From positions 7,579,221 through 7,643,220 of the forward strand of contig CM055077.1 of NCBI GenBank assembly GCA_029204045.2: a stretch of 64,000 nt of DNA, written 5' to 3'. The number at the start of each line of letters is the position of its first letter. Position 1 is the first letter of the stretch. This document shows positions 9,584-21,339 of the stretch, piece by piece. Below the pieces are notes generated by a model. The model ran no database searches. It was given only the letters and a program-made list of their open reading frames with translations, and was not told where the DNA came from. The stretch comes from Tillandsia leiboldiana (taxonomy: Eukaryota; Streptophyta; Magnoliopsida; Poales; Bromeliaceae). Position numbers and translations under genes: made by a program.

Positions 9584-11727
9584 ATGGTTGAAGGTGGAAA
9601 CATCAACAGACCCCCATTCTTCGATGGAACAAATTATGCGTACTGGAAAGTACGGATGAAAGTCTTTTTAATTTCCATCGACGAACGGGTGTGGCAATCA
9701 ATTGAATTAGGATGGTCTAATCCAACTGAAATTATTGCTGATGTTCGCACCATCAAAACTAGGTCGAAATGGACCAAGGAAGAGTTAGATTCATCTTCTT
9801 ACAATGGCAAGGGAATTAATGCTATTTTTAATGCCTTATCTCAAACTGAATTCTCTCGCGTCTCGGCATGTGAGACTGCGAAAGAAATCTGGGATGTTCT
9901 TCAGGTTACACATGAGGGAACTAACCTCGTGAAGATTCAGAAACTGCAAATGCTTACGAGCAAGTTTGACTCTATCTTCATGGCAGAAAATGAATCTTTC
10001 ACAGACTATTACACACGATTGCAAGATATCGTAAACTCATGTGCTAACTTGGGAGAGAAGATTCCAGAATTTAAAATTGTAAGAAAGATATTAAGAACTC
10101 TTCCTGAACGATTTCGCCCAAAGGTTACAGCCATTGAAACTATTAAACACCCGGACGAAATGCGTGTAGAAGAATTAGTTGGTTCATTACAAACATATGA
10201 AATGACATTTTCTACTAACAATTCTTCTGGAAAAGCATCCTCTTCTAAGTCTTCAGGTTATGCGTTGAAAACAACTAAGGAAGAAGACGCGGATACATCC
10301 TCCTCAGACGATGACGAGAACCTTTCTATGGAGGACTTTGAGAAGCAACTCGCTCTCTTGACAAGGAAGTTTCGCCGCAACTTTCGAAGGGGTAATTCAA
10401 GTAAATCTCCATCCTTCGGAAAGTCGAAGAAAGGCAAGGGTACTTCAAGTTACAAGTCAAGAAAGCAAGAGAACTTCTCAAAGGATAAGAAAAGTTCAGA
10501 GGGACAACTACAATGCTTCAAATGTCGAGGCTACGGCCACATTGCAACGGAGTGTCCCAACAAGTATCCGGCAAAGAAGAAGGCGATGCAAGTCGTCACT
10601 TGGGATGACAACTCAACGTCAAATGAGTCGTCTTCAAGTGATGAAGAAAAGAGCGCAACGGCATTCCACGCGTCCACATCTTCACCCTTCATGTGCTTAA
10701 TGGCAAGTACTTGAGATTCATTGTCCAACTCCTCTCGGGTTGAAAAAACTGCAACGGATGATGAATCAAGTAACTCTGAAGGTGAAGATTTTGTTTTAGC
10801 CTACCACAGACTTTTGAAGGATTCAAAGAAACTGGCTAAGCAAAACAAGAGTTTGAGAGGGAGATTGCATGATCTCGAAGAAGAAGCAAAAAGGGCAACT
10901 TCTCTCTCAAATGCTCTTGAAGTGGAAAGGGAAAATCTGATAAAAGTAAATGTTTCCCTTCAAGAGTCCAATGAGCTTTTTGAGAAGGAACATACAAAAC
11001 TGGTGGATAAAGCGGATCACTTCTCAAAGCTCTACAACGAGGCTCGACAGGATAACCTGGAAATGACAAAGACCATTTTCCAACTCAAGGATGACTTGCA
11101 GCGATTCTCTTCAGGAAGGAGTAAGTTGGATAGGCTTCTTGGTCTTGGTCAAACAAATCGGTTCGGCCTCGGATACACTCAAACTGGAGACAGTCCAAGT
11201 TCGAGTGGGACAGTTTTTGTGCCTCAGTCGGTATCTCCTCCTCCGACACCGGAATTCAAGACAAACAACGACAACAAACCTACTTCATCCTCTTTGGGAT
11301 CGTCAAGATCTAAGGTATGTTTTCGTTGTGGTGTTTCAGGGCACATAAGAAGATATTGCAAGACGGGAGTCAAACGCTCACCTCAAACACCTCTTGCAAT
11401 GACTACCACAAAGGTGATTCCTCGGAAATCAATTGCAAATCAATTGAAGGAAAAGAACCTTGGTAGTTCACCGCGCAAGACGCTTCATCAAGGAGCAGCA
11501 ATCGCTCTAACAAGACGCTTTCACCTAGGCATATAACTTCACGACCATTACCGACGCATTCCAAAAAGGTTTGGGTGCGCAAAGGTGAAATTTACCCTTG
11601 TCTTGTTACCAATATTTCCTTGCATGCATATGATAGTTCGTCTTGGTATCTGGATAGCGGGTGTTCCCGTCACATGACCGGTGACAAAAATAGTTTTCAA
11701 AACTTTGAGAAAATAGTTTTCAAAACT
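9584..11727 (+). pseudogene. gag: Sirevirus-type copia gag and start of protease, broken
   Basis: The ATG at 9584 lies 18 bases after the primer site. The N-terminus (PPFFDGTNYAYWKVRM) and the following helical region (UBN2-type copia Gag, residues about 8-210) are clear. A CCHC knuckle CFKCRGYGHIATEC lies at about residue 312. A TGA at 10712-10714 interrupts an otherwise in-frame continuation with a coiled coil (about 10820-11110) and a second knuckle CFRCGVSGHIRRYC near 11320-11362. A frameshift before 11540 separates Gag from WVRKGE and the protease motif WYLDSGCSRHMTGD at 11645-11686. The sequence then ends against 5S spacer. Gag packages element RNA and the Asp of DSG is the protease catalytic residue. 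The rest of pol is absent. Confidence 0.88.
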
Positions 11728-12408
11728 CTTATGGCGCCGCCTCGCGCCCGGTTCGGCAAGGCGGCCATAGCTTCGCGCGCGGGCGCCCGTTTTGCACGTG
11801 CAACGCATAGAAGAAGAAGAAGAAGAAGAAGAAGAAGAAGAAGGCTCAACGTCCAATTTCGGTAAGCGGTAATAGTTTGGTCCGAATTGATTTTTGCCTA
11901 AAGACTGTCGCGCGTTTGGCTGAGCTTAGACGGAAAGTTTATTTTTTAAAACAATCTCGTAAAAAATTTCTCTGTTTGCTAATAATATTTTTTTCTAAAT
12001 CTTATTTTAGAATAATTTGAATTTCGAATTGAAATTTAAATTTGCACAAGAAAATTTAAAATTCGACATTTTAATTTAAAATATTAATTTATAATTTGAA
12101 ATTTCAAAATTTGCATTTGAAATTTTTAAATCAAAATTTAAATTTTCAATTTAAAGTCTAAAATCAAAATTTAAAAATTAAAAATTTAAAGGAAAAATTA
12201 AAAGTAAAAATTGCAATTTGAAATATCAAATCTACATTTTTAAATATTTATATTTTTAAACTTAAAATTTAAGATTCGAAAATAATATTTTGAAATTTGT
12301 CATTTGAAAAATTAAAATTTACATTTAATTTTAAATCTAGAATAAAAAAAAAAAAATTTAAAATTTGAGTCCGAAATCAAAACAGCCGGAAAAATTTGCA
12401 AAATAATG
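11728..12408 (-). repeat. 5S spacer of the truncated first unit
   Basis: This spacer starts in the promoter-proximal block CTCTTATGGCGCCG, so the 5S gene that should lie to its left has been lost. It continues through the (GAA)n tract at about 11810-11843 and the AT-rich part up to gene 1. The fusion creates a chimeric open frame with the copia protease that has no meaning. Confidence 0.85.
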
Positions 12409-12528
12409 GGGGATGCAACACGAGGACTTCCCAGGGAGTCAACCATCCTAGTACTACTCTCGCCCAAGCACACGTAACTGCGGAGTTCTGATGGGATCCG
12501 GTGCTTTAGTGCTGGTATGATCGCATCC
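12409..12528 (-). rRNA. 5S rRNA gene, unit 1
   Basis: The full 120 bp reads on the minus strand from GGATGCGATC to GTTGCATCCCC. The gene differs from the array consensus at three sites: an A to C in box A (about nucleotide 54-55), G87 to T in box C, and C92 to T. The box A and box C changes could weaken TFIIIA binding. 5S rRNA is part of the large ribosomal subunit and is made by RNA polymerase III. Confidence 0.85.
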
Positions 12529-13225
12529 GGCAACATTGTGCCGGCCGGCCCTCTTATGGCTCCGCCTCGCGCCCGGTTCGGCAGGGCGGCCATAGCTTCG
12601 CGCGCGGGCGCTCGTTTTGGACGTGCAGCGCATAGAATAAGAAGAAGAAGAAGAAGAAGAAGGCTCAACGTCCAATTTCGGTAAACGGTAATAGTTTGGT
12701 CCGAATTGATTTTGCCTAAAGACTGTCGCGCGTTTGGCTGAGCTTAGACGGAAAGTTTATTTTTTAAAACAATCTGGTAAAAAATTTCTCTGTTTGCTAA
12801 TAATATTTTTTTCTAAATCTTATTTTAGAATAATTTGAATTTCGAATTGAAATTTAAATTTGCACAAGAAAATTTAAAATTCGACATTTTAATTTAAAAT
12901 ATTAATTTATAATTTGAAATTTCAAAATTTGCATTTTAAATTTTTAAATCAAAATTTAAATTTTCAATTTAAAGTCTAAAATCAAAATTTAAAAATTAAA
13001 AATATAAAGGTAAAATTAAAAGTAAAAATTGCAATTCGAAATATCAAATTTACATTTTTAAATATTTATATTTTTAAACTTAAAATTTAAGATTCGAAAA
13101 TAATATTTTGAAATTTGTCATTTGAAAAATTAAAATTTACATTTAATTTTAAATCTAGAATAAAAAAAAAAAATTTAAAATTTGAGTCCGAAATCAAAAC
13201 AGCCGGGAAAATTTGCAAAATAATG

Positions 13226-13345
13226 GGGGATGCAACACAAGGACTTCCCAGGGGGTCACCCACCCTAGTACTACTCTCGCCCAAGCACACTTAACTGCGA
13301 AATTCTGATAGGATCCGGTGCTTTAGTGCTGGTATGATCGCATCC
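13226..13345 (-). rRNA. 5S rRNA gene, unit 2
   Basis: Full length with five differences from consensus: C36, C44, C46 and C107 to T, and A83 to G. Four of the five are C to T on the RNA strand, the pattern left by cytosine methylation decay. Box A is intact and box C carries A83G. Confidence 0.85.
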
Positions 13346-14050
13346 GGCAACATTGTGCCGGCCGGCCCTCTTATGGCGCCGCCTCGCGCCCGGTTCGGCA
13401 AGGCGGCCATAGCTTCGCGCGCGGGCGCCCGTTTTGGACGGGCAGCGCATAGAAGAAGAAGAAGAAGAAGAAGAAGAAGAAGAAGGCTCAACGTCCAATT
13501 TCGGTAAGCGGTAATAGTTTGGTCCGAATTGATTTTGTCTAAAGACTGTCGCGCGTTTGGCTGAGCTTAGACGGAAAGTTTATTTTTTAAAACAATCTGG
13601 TAAAAAATTTCTCTGTTTGCTAATAATATTTTTTTCTAAATCTTATTTTAGAATAATTTGAATTTCGAATTGAAATTTAAATTTGCACAAGAAAATTTAA
13701 AATTCGACATTTTAATTTAAAATATTAATTTATAATTTGAAATTTCAAAATTTGCATTTGAAATTTTTAAATTAAAATTTAAATTTTCAATTTAAAGTCT
13801 AAAATCAAAATTTAAAAATTGAAAATTTAAAGGTAAAATTAAAAGTAGAAATTGCAATTTGAAATATCAAATCTACATTTTTAAATATTTATATTTTTAA
13901 ACTTAAAATTTAAGATTCGAAAATAATATTTTGAAATTTGTCATTTGAAAAATTAAAATTTTCATTTAATTTTAAATCTAGAATAAAAAAAAAAAAAATT
14001 TAAAATTTGAGTCCGAAATCAAAACAGCCCGGAAAATTTGCAAAATAATA

Positions 14051-14170
14051 GGGGATGCAACACGAGGACTTCCCAGGGGGTCACCCATCCTAGTACTACT
14101 CTCGCCCAAGCACACTTAACTGCGGAGTTCTGATGGGATCCGGTGCTTTAGTGCTGGTATGATCGCATCA
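14051..14170 (-). rRNA. 5S rRNA gene, unit 3 (best preserved)
   Basis: Full length, and identical to the array consensus except for the first nucleotide (T instead of G). Box A (about 50-64), the intermediate element CGAGAG (67-72) and box C (about 80-98) are all intact. The nearest upstream insertion is the solo LTR whose border lies 173 bp from the start site, so the proximal promoter is preserved. It is the best candidate for a functional gene. Confidence 0.92.
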
Positions 14171-14762
14171 GGCAACATTGTGCCGGCCGGCCCTCTTATG
14201 GCGCCGCCTCGCGCCTGGTTCGGCAGGGCGGCCATAGCTTCGCGCGCGGGCGCCCGTTTTGGACGTGCAGCGCACAGAAGAAGAAGAAGAAGAAGAAGAA
14301 GAAGAAGGCTCAACGTCCAATTTCGGTAAGCGATAATAGTTTTGTCACGCCCCGAGTTTTAAAAATCAGGTCTGAATTTTTTTTTTTTTTTTTAAATCAG
14401 AGTTTGCAAAACGGGCGTAACAGACCGCCACACATATAGGAAATCCCCTATCCAAAAGGATAGGGTCTCTCCTATACATGCACGGCTAAGCTAATCCAAT
14501 CATCAATCAGAGAGCAATCAACATCTAAACTAAACAATGACTAATCAACAGGGATAATCCAAATAATCATGCTAACATCAATCTGACATATCCAAATAAG
14601 CTAGAAACTGAAATAACATAAACAAAAGTCATCTGTACATCCTTGAAGATCTCAATCATCAATATCTATCAACAGGGGGGACAGCTCTGTCGTGATCGGC
14701 TCACCAAAACGTCCCGATATCTCACCACCCAACGGACCTGAAAAACAATCACCCAGGGGTGT

Positions 14763-14784
14763 GAGATACACCGGAGTGTATCCC
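14763..14784 (-). promoter_or_regulatory. UCCG-loop hairpin, LTR A2
   Basis: On the sense strand GGGATACAC, loop TCCG, GTGTATCTC forms nine pairs including one G-U, closed by C(UCCG)G. That is a UNCG-type tetraloop. The same structure recurs at 21318-21339 and 56915-56936 with wobble-preserving changes. Confidence 0.65.
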
Positions 14785-14934
14785 AGTGGGCACGACGAGC
14801 CGAGAAATATCTAACCGTACCTACTGGGTACAATAATCTGCGGATAGTATAAATCACAGGGTAGAGCTGAATAAACAGATAAGATCTACTGTTAATCAAC
14901 AAAAATTCATAGATAACTGAATAGGCTGAGAAAT

Positions 14935-15245
14935 AGTGCTGGAAACTGGATATAACTATAATCATCAAGCATAAAAGAGCTGCAGATAAATGGTGCTGGA
15001 AATCAGAGTATGGCTATAATAATCAAACATAAGAACTGCAGATAGATAATGCTGGAAATCCGGGTATAGCTATAATAGTTAAGCATAAAAGAACTGCAGA
15101 TAAATAATGCTAGAGATCTGGACAAACTGAAATAATCAAGCATAAGGAATCTGCAGGCAATAAGTGCTGGAAAATCAGGGTATAGCTATAATAATCAAGC
15201 ATAAGAAACTGCAGATAAATGATACTGGAAATCAGGATATAACTG
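14935..15245. repeat. About 58-bp tandem repeat within LTR A2
   Basis: Five to six degenerate copies share AAGCATAA, CTGCAGATAAAT and GCTGGAAATC motifs at roughly 55-62 bp steps. The other family A copies have one such motif, so the expansion happened in this copy or its lineage. Confidence 0.7.
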
Positions 15246-15469
15246 AATAAACAAGCAATAACTGAGCAGTGAAGGTACAGGGTAAAGTATCTGTAAATGA
15301 CGGTGCAAAATAAGAATGATGCATCAAAAATAGAAATCCAAGTATCCAATCATATGCCGTTATTGGTCTCACAGAACCTCAGGCAATACCACCGATCCGC
15401 ACCCCATCCGCTGACAATAACCCGACACTCACAGATGCAATCGGGCTCACGGGTCTAATCTCCAGACCA

Positions 15470-15514
15470 CTTTACCGGTAAAGAACACAACGACGGTGGC
15501 CAAACCGTCAGTGT
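15470..15514 (-). promoter_or_regulatory. Palindrome CTTTACCGGTAAAG and hairpin, LTR A2
   Basis: A perfect 14-bp palindrome (15470-15483) lies beside an ACCGTC/GACGGT hairpin around the GGCCAA loop. It is the same module as in LTR families B and D. Confidence 0.65.
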
Positions 15515-16116
15515 ACGTGAAGTACAACAGTGCGTGGTATATCATAATGCTCAATCTCACGGTCTAGTGACCGGGTAGTCGGCAAACCTGCCGAGATCCC
15601 CTCAGGGAAGCAACTATCCGTCTGTATATCAATCATGGGTCGATCATGCATATCTGAATATATAAATAAGCAAGTATCTCTGGATATAAATGCAGTATAA
15701 CAAAGGGGCATACATGATAGAAACCAACAGGCATGATCAGACCTTAACAGCTGACGAGCAGGTATAAATGTAATGTCTACGGAGATCAATGTCTATCAGA
15801 AAAGATCATATGGCATATAAGCAAAATCATCAGGACTAAATCCAGAATCGGCAATATCATCAGGACTAAATCAATAATCGGCAACATCATCAGGACTAAT
15901 CAAGAACAGGCAAAATCATCAGGGAATATCAGGCATAATCGATCATGACATCTATATACCAAGAGATGAAAAGCTGACACGCAGGTATAGGTAACGTGTC
16001 TAAAGCAATCAATGTCTATCAGGAAGGATCACATGGCATATAGATCAAATCATCAGGTCTACTCATGTATAGGTAAACTCAAGAACAAGTGTACATGATA
16101 GTCTAGAGAAGTCAAT

Positions 16117-16293
16117 TGTGACGCCCCACTTCCAAGGGGGTCACCCATCCTAGAACTACTCTAGCTCTAGCACGCTTAACTCTCATGTTCCTCTTGGATC
16201 TTGCTACCATCCAAAATGCTATAGCCGGGTTAGAGATTTAGTCCTATTATATCATTTATATAGAGGACTAATCCAAATTCCGGGGGTGTTACA
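16117..16293 (-). repeat. Cassandra LTR (3' LTR in element orientation)
   Basis: 177 bp with intact TG...CA ends. The 5S-homologous part covers box A, intermediate and box C regions at about 16125-16215 on the plus strand. Confidence 0.93.
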
Positions 16294-16515
16294 TTCTTCC
16301 CCCCTTTAAGCCCTGACGTCCATGTCAGGCTCAAGCACACTCACAAGCACCAGGCGATGTGAGACTCGTCTCGCTAGCCTTAGCCGACCTTGTGAGGAGC
16401 TGCACTCCACTCACAACGGTCATTAGCCGGGAAGCCTCGCTCTACCCGCTATATAACCCTGGCTCAGCCGAGACTCATCTCACATTTCCGGCTGGTGAAT
16501 GGCTCTGATACCAAC

Positions 16516-16692
16516 TATGACGCCCCACTTCCCAGGGGGTCACCCATCCTAGAACTACTCTAGCTCTAGCACGCTTAACTCTCATGTTCCTCTTGGATCT
16601 TGCTACCATCCAAAATGCTATAGCCGGGTTAGAGATTTGGTCCTATTATATCATTTATATAGAGGACTAATCCAAATTCCGGGGGTGTTACA
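16516..16692 (-). repeat. Cassandra LTR (5' LTR in element orientation)
   Basis: 177 bp, with three differences from its partner, one of them at the inner terminal base next to the primer-binding site. Confidence 0.93.
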
Positions 16693-19600
16693 TCAATAGC
16701 TGTCAAGATAGGTAAAATCAGCATGAATAATCAAAAACAGGTGTCCGACTGGACTAAAGCAACCAGAGGGCCGAAGAGATAAAGCCCGGACCGAAGATAA
16801 CCCACCTGAATGTAGGCATATCCTCGAACTCCCGCACAACTACTGGGAGGCTGGTGCTGAACAACTGGGCCCTGAATCAGAAGCTATAATCAGTAATAGA
16901 CTCAAACATACCCATCCCGACGACACGACAGTAACGGAGTGCTTATACGGGATAATATCGTCGATTTACCGAACAAAAATCGATTCCCGATCACCGAGAA
17001 CCCTCGGAATCCCAACAAGATGCCCAGTAGGTGTGAAAACATTGTCTAAGGACAGCCATCAAGTCCAATTTACAATTTGATCCACAATGGTTCTTAAATT
17101 GCATAAAAACACTATGTTGACGGCTTGTTTCGACTCGTTCTTAAAATCCGGGAGTCCAAAAGCTGATCTGTAACTTTCAGCGCGTTCGTTACGACGAGAC
17201 GAAGCTCGTGCTAACAAGTTTGGACTGACACGGATCCCGAGAACAAAGTTGGCCCATAACACATCCTTGGCTCAAATACAACTATGCAATATCTTAACCT
17301 ATCCTTGATCAAATTGAACAATAAATGGAGCATCATGTTCAGGGGACATAGTAGAGTTGAGGGCTCACCTTAGGCTTGCCTGAGATAGGCCGGAACAGTA
17401 GCCGGAGCAAGGTGGTGCACCAACACAAACTACCCAAGGCTCGGTTTGGGTGATCTTGGAGCAAACCAGGCTCAGTCCTGTTACAGAGGGGAGCATCAAT
17501 TATCTGGGGGTCCCAGAGGTCGTTTGGTCCATGTGGGGTCGAGCCCCGGCGGCCGGAAACAAGCCCGCAAAGGATAGCTTCGGGTGCAACAATGGAACCA
17601 AGCTACAGGGGTGCCCCAGACCCAAAATAAAATCATGGGGATCTTATATTTAATATTTAGAGCTTACCTGTGAGGTTTGCCGGAGCCCGAGACGCCGGGA
17701 ATGGCCGGAGGTGAAGCTCGGATGCAACCTCGGGTGCAACTACAGAGATCAAGGTCCGAACGTTAAAACCTCCATGCAAAGCCTCCATCGACTTCTAAAT
17801 GATTAAGTAGGCCTACCTGGGTGGTTTTCCGGTGACGGGGATCGTCGGCAAGGCGCGGCGGCGGAGCTCGGTGGAGCTCCAATGGCCGTTAATGGCGGAT
17901 TCCGGCCGGGTGGCTCCGAGCCGGTACAACTTGGACCAAAAGGTCCCTCTCGGTTCCAGGAGGCTCTTGGTGGTGATGACCGGCGGTGGGAGGCAGCGGC
18001 GGCGCCGGACGGCCGAGATCGGCCGAGGTTGAAGAAAGCCGGTTTCTAGGGCACGCTCGCGCGGGTCCCGATCTTGATCCGATCGTCCCAAGCTTTGGTG
18101 TAGAGGTTCCAGTCGACGAGGAAACCCGATTCCACGGTGCTGATCTTAAGTTCGAAGGCCGGATGCCCGCGGCGCTCCCGATCGGCCAAGATGCTAATTC
18201 CGGCGGCCAAGAGTTCCCGCCGGCGATCGGGACGGCGGCAGCGGCTCGGCCTGCACCCGGATGGTCTCTACGGTGTCAGTAGTTCACTGGTCATGCCCAA
18301 ATGCTAAATCGATGAGAAAAGTTTCATAAACTCACCTCGCCGGAGTTTGGAAAGGAGATGGTGTCTCCTGCGGCGGCGCAGGGCGGAGCCAGGCGTCGGT
18401 TCACCCCGGGCTCGGCTGCGGCTTCACAGAGGATGCCTCAGGTACAGACCTGATCCACCTAGGGTCCTCCCAAGAGTCTTCCTCCTCAAGAACCTGAGAT
18501 CAAGATAGTTCTTGATCTTTCTTCTCCGGCGACGGGGTGGCGGCGGCCGGTGCGGGGCTCCCGCGAAGTGCGGCAGAGGAGGGGAGTCTGTTGAACATGC
18601 GGCTAGGGCAAGGCTCTGGCGTAGGGTTTATAGAAAACCCTAACCGAGCTAGTGTATCTATATATATAGGGTATGCAATCTTGCATTTTTGACCCTCAAG
18701 CTTCAGTAATTTATTGTCCGGTCCCTCCCTGTACACTTCTTTCACATCCTAGTCCTTCTCCAAAGGGTGGCACGCAAACGAGGCAAGAAGTATAGGGTTT
18801 ATTGTGCAAATACCGCATTTTTCACCTTATTTCACGCTTTTCGAGGCGTTCTGGTTGTCGAAACGAAAAATGGACTTCGCCATGACGTCCGGCTCGACGA
18901 GACCTATCAGGTAGCGATTTCTGATTTTCGAGAAACTGCCCGGATAAAATTGCGGTCCAAAACATACTGTTCCGGAATACAGTTATCGCGCTTTTTGAAA
19001 CTCTAGGGTCGTCAAACGGAAATTCCGTCAGCGCCATTGCGTCCAGAACGACGAAACCGTTCAAATCGACTACCTGAAGTGCTATGATCAGTTTCCAGAC
19101 GGCGATTTGGCGAAGGTTAGCACTTAGGGATATTTGAAATTAGGGTTTACTGTTCATCACTGTTCATTCACTATTCCCTTTAAGTCGCGGGTCCCGCCCG
19201 CTTCTTCGTTGATTTCTAGAAGATCCGACCGTCGGATCTAAACTTGCTTAATATGGTTTTCGATCGGTTCGACGAGACGGTCGCACTGGTGATCTCGGAT
19301 TTTCGAGATTAGGCTCGGATTGAAAAGCGCCATTTTAACCTCGTAAACTGTGCAATTACACAGTGGAAAAAGGGGTCAACTGGATATTCCATTCTTTTCC
19401 TCTTATTTACTTACAATAAAAATTCGAATTCTTACAAGCTTGGTCCGAATTGATTTTGCCTAAAGACTGTCGCGCGTTTGGCTGAGCTTAGACGGAAAGT
19501 TTATTTTTTAAAACAATCTGGTAAAAAATTTCTCTGTTTGCTAATAATATTTTTTTCTAAATCTTATTTTAGAATAATTTGAATTTCGAATTGAAATTTA

Positions 19601-19970
19601 AATTTGCACAAGAAAATTTAAAATTTGACATTTTAATTTAAAATATTAATTTATAATTTGAAATTTCAAAATTTGCATTTTAAATTTTTAAATCAAAATT
19701 TAAATTTTCAATTTAAAGTCTAAAATCAAAATTTAAAAATTGAAAATTTAAAGGTAAAATTAAAAGTAAAAATTGCAATTTGAAATATCAAATCTACATT
19801 TTTAAATATTTATATTTTTAAACTTAAAATTTAAGATTCGAAAATAATATTTTGAAATTTGTAATTTGAAAAATTAAAATTTACATTTAATTTTAAATCT
19901 AGAATAAAAAAAAAAAAAATTTAAATTTGAGTCCGAAATCAAAACAGCCAGGAAAATTTGTAAAATAATA

Positions 19971-20090
19971 GGGGATGCAACACGAGGACTTCCCAGGGGG
20001 TCACCCATCCTAGTACTACTCTCGCCCAAGCACACTTAACTGCAGAGGTCTGATGGGATCCGGTGCTTTAGTGCTGGTATGATCGCATCC
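19971..20090 (-). rRNA. 5S rRNA gene, unit 4
   Basis: Full length with two differences from consensus, A43 to C and C47 to T, both upstream of box A. The internal promoter boxes are intact. Its downstream spacer is the one interrupted by solo LTR A2. Confidence 0.9.
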
Positions 20091-20804
20091 GGCAACATTG
20101 TGCCGGCCGGCCCTCTTATGGCGCCGCCTCGCGCCCGGTTCGGCAGTGCGGCCATAGCTTCGCACGCGGGCGCCCGTTTTGGACGTGCAGCGCATAGAAG
20201 AAGAAGAAGAAGAAGAAGAAGAAGAAGAAGAAGAAGAAGGCTCAACGTCCAATTTCGGTAAGCGGTAATAGTTTGGTCGGAATTGATTTTGCCTAAAGAC
20301 TGTCGCGCGTTTGGCTGAGGTTAGACGGAAAGTTTATTTTTCAAAACAATCTGGTAAAAAATTTCTCTGTTTGCTAATAATATTTTTTTCTAAATCTTAT
20401 TTTAGAATAATTTGAATTTCAAATTGAAATTTAAATTTGCACAAGAAAATTTAAAATTCGACATTTTAATTTAAAATATTAATTTATAATTTGAAATATC
20501 AAAATTTGCATTTTAAATTTTTAAATCAAAATTTAAAATTTCAATTTAAAGTCTAAAATCAAAATTTAAAAGTTGAAAATTTAAAGGTAAAATTAAAAGT
20601 AAAAATTGCAATTTGAAATATCAAATCTACATTTTTAAATATTTATATTTTTTAACTTAAAATTTAAGATTCGAAAATAATATATTGAAATTTATCATTT
20701 GAAAAATTAAAATTTACATTTAATTTTAAATCTAGAATAAAAAATAAAAAAATTTAAAATTTGAGTCCGAAATCAAAACAGCCGGGAAAATTTGCAAAAT
20801 AATG

Positions 20805-20920
20805 GGGGATGCAACAAGAGGACTTCCCAGGGGGTCACCCATCCTAGTACTACTCTCGCCCAAGCATACTTAACTGCGGAGTTCTGATGGGATCCGGTGC
20901 TTTAGTGCAGGTATGATCGC
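20805..20920 (-). pseudogene. 5S rRNA gene, unit 5, split by solo LTR
   Basis: This part holds RNA nucleotides 5-120. The first four nucleotides and the whole upstream promoter sit 4 kb away at 24916 onward, beyond the solo LTR. The duplication ATCGC (20916-20920, 24911-24915) is RNA nucleotides 5-9. Three further substitutions are present. The internal promoter boxes remain, but the start site and upstream TATA-like element are now LTR sequence. Confidence 0.95.
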
Positions 20921-21317
20921 TGTCACGCCCCGAGTTTAAAAATCCAGTCTAAATTTTTTTTTTTTTTTTTTTTTTAAATCAGAGTTTGCAAAACGGGCGT
21001 AACAGACCGCCACACATATAGGAAAACCCCTATACATGCACGGCTAAACTAATCCAATCATCAATCAAAGAGCAATCACTATCACAACTAAACAATACTA
21101 ATCATCAGAGTATAATCCGAATATCACAATGTCAACAATCTGAAATGTCATAACAAACTGGAAACTGAAATAACATAAATAAGGATCAGCTATAAGTCAT
21201 CGGGAATCTCAATCATCATAACTATCATCAGGGGGACAGCTCTATCGTGACAGGCTCACTGGATCGTCCCGACACCCCACTACCCGAACGACCTGAAAAA
21301 CAGTCACCCAGGGGTGT

Positions 21318-21339
21318 GAGATACACCGGAGTGCATCCC
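21318..21339 (-). promoter_or_regulatory. UCCG-loop hairpin, LTR A3
   Basis: Sense strand GGGATGCAC, TCCG, GTGTATCTC. The A to G change relative to copy 2 turns an A-U pair into G-U, so the nine-pair stem is kept. Confidence 0.65.

Larger units (their letters stand above)
16117..16692 (-). mobile_element. Complete Cassandra TRIM retrotransposon
   Basis: A 576-bp element with 177-bp LTRs (16117-16293 and 16516-16692), flanked by the perfect duplication TCAAT (16112-16116, 16693-16697). Read on the minus strand, each LTR starts TGTAACACCCCCGG and contains a 5S-like stretch with GAGTTAAGCGTGC and CTAGGATGGGTGACC. The primer site TGGTATCAGAGCC lies at 16501-16513 and a purine-rich tract at 16294-16308. 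There is no ORF in the 222-bp interior, as expected for this non-autonomous family, which uses 5S-derived Pol III signals in its LTR. The LTRs differ at three positions by eye; the inner end of one has lost the terminal G of TG. Confidence 0.96.
14343..19436 (-). mobile_element. Solo LTR of chromovirus family A, copy 2, in 5S spacer
   Basis: TGTCACGCCCC at the left and TTCTTACA at the right are the LTR ends. The host duplication is AGTTT (14338-14342) and AGCTT (19437-19441, one base mutated), and 5S spacer resumes exactly after it. Removing the Cassandra insertion leaves about 4.5 kb. There is no primer site or coding domain, so this is a solo LTR formed by LTR-LTR recombination. It carries copy-specific tandem repeats of about 58 bp (14935-15245) and about 32 bp (15825-15925), hairpins at 14763 and 15484, and several donor-like GT motifs on its sense strand. 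Confidence 0.93.

Noticed and set aside
10721..11536. Separate second gene downstream of gag
   Set aside because: It is in frame with the gag at 9584 and separated only by one TGA. The intact gag genes of the other elements cover the same domains in one frame.
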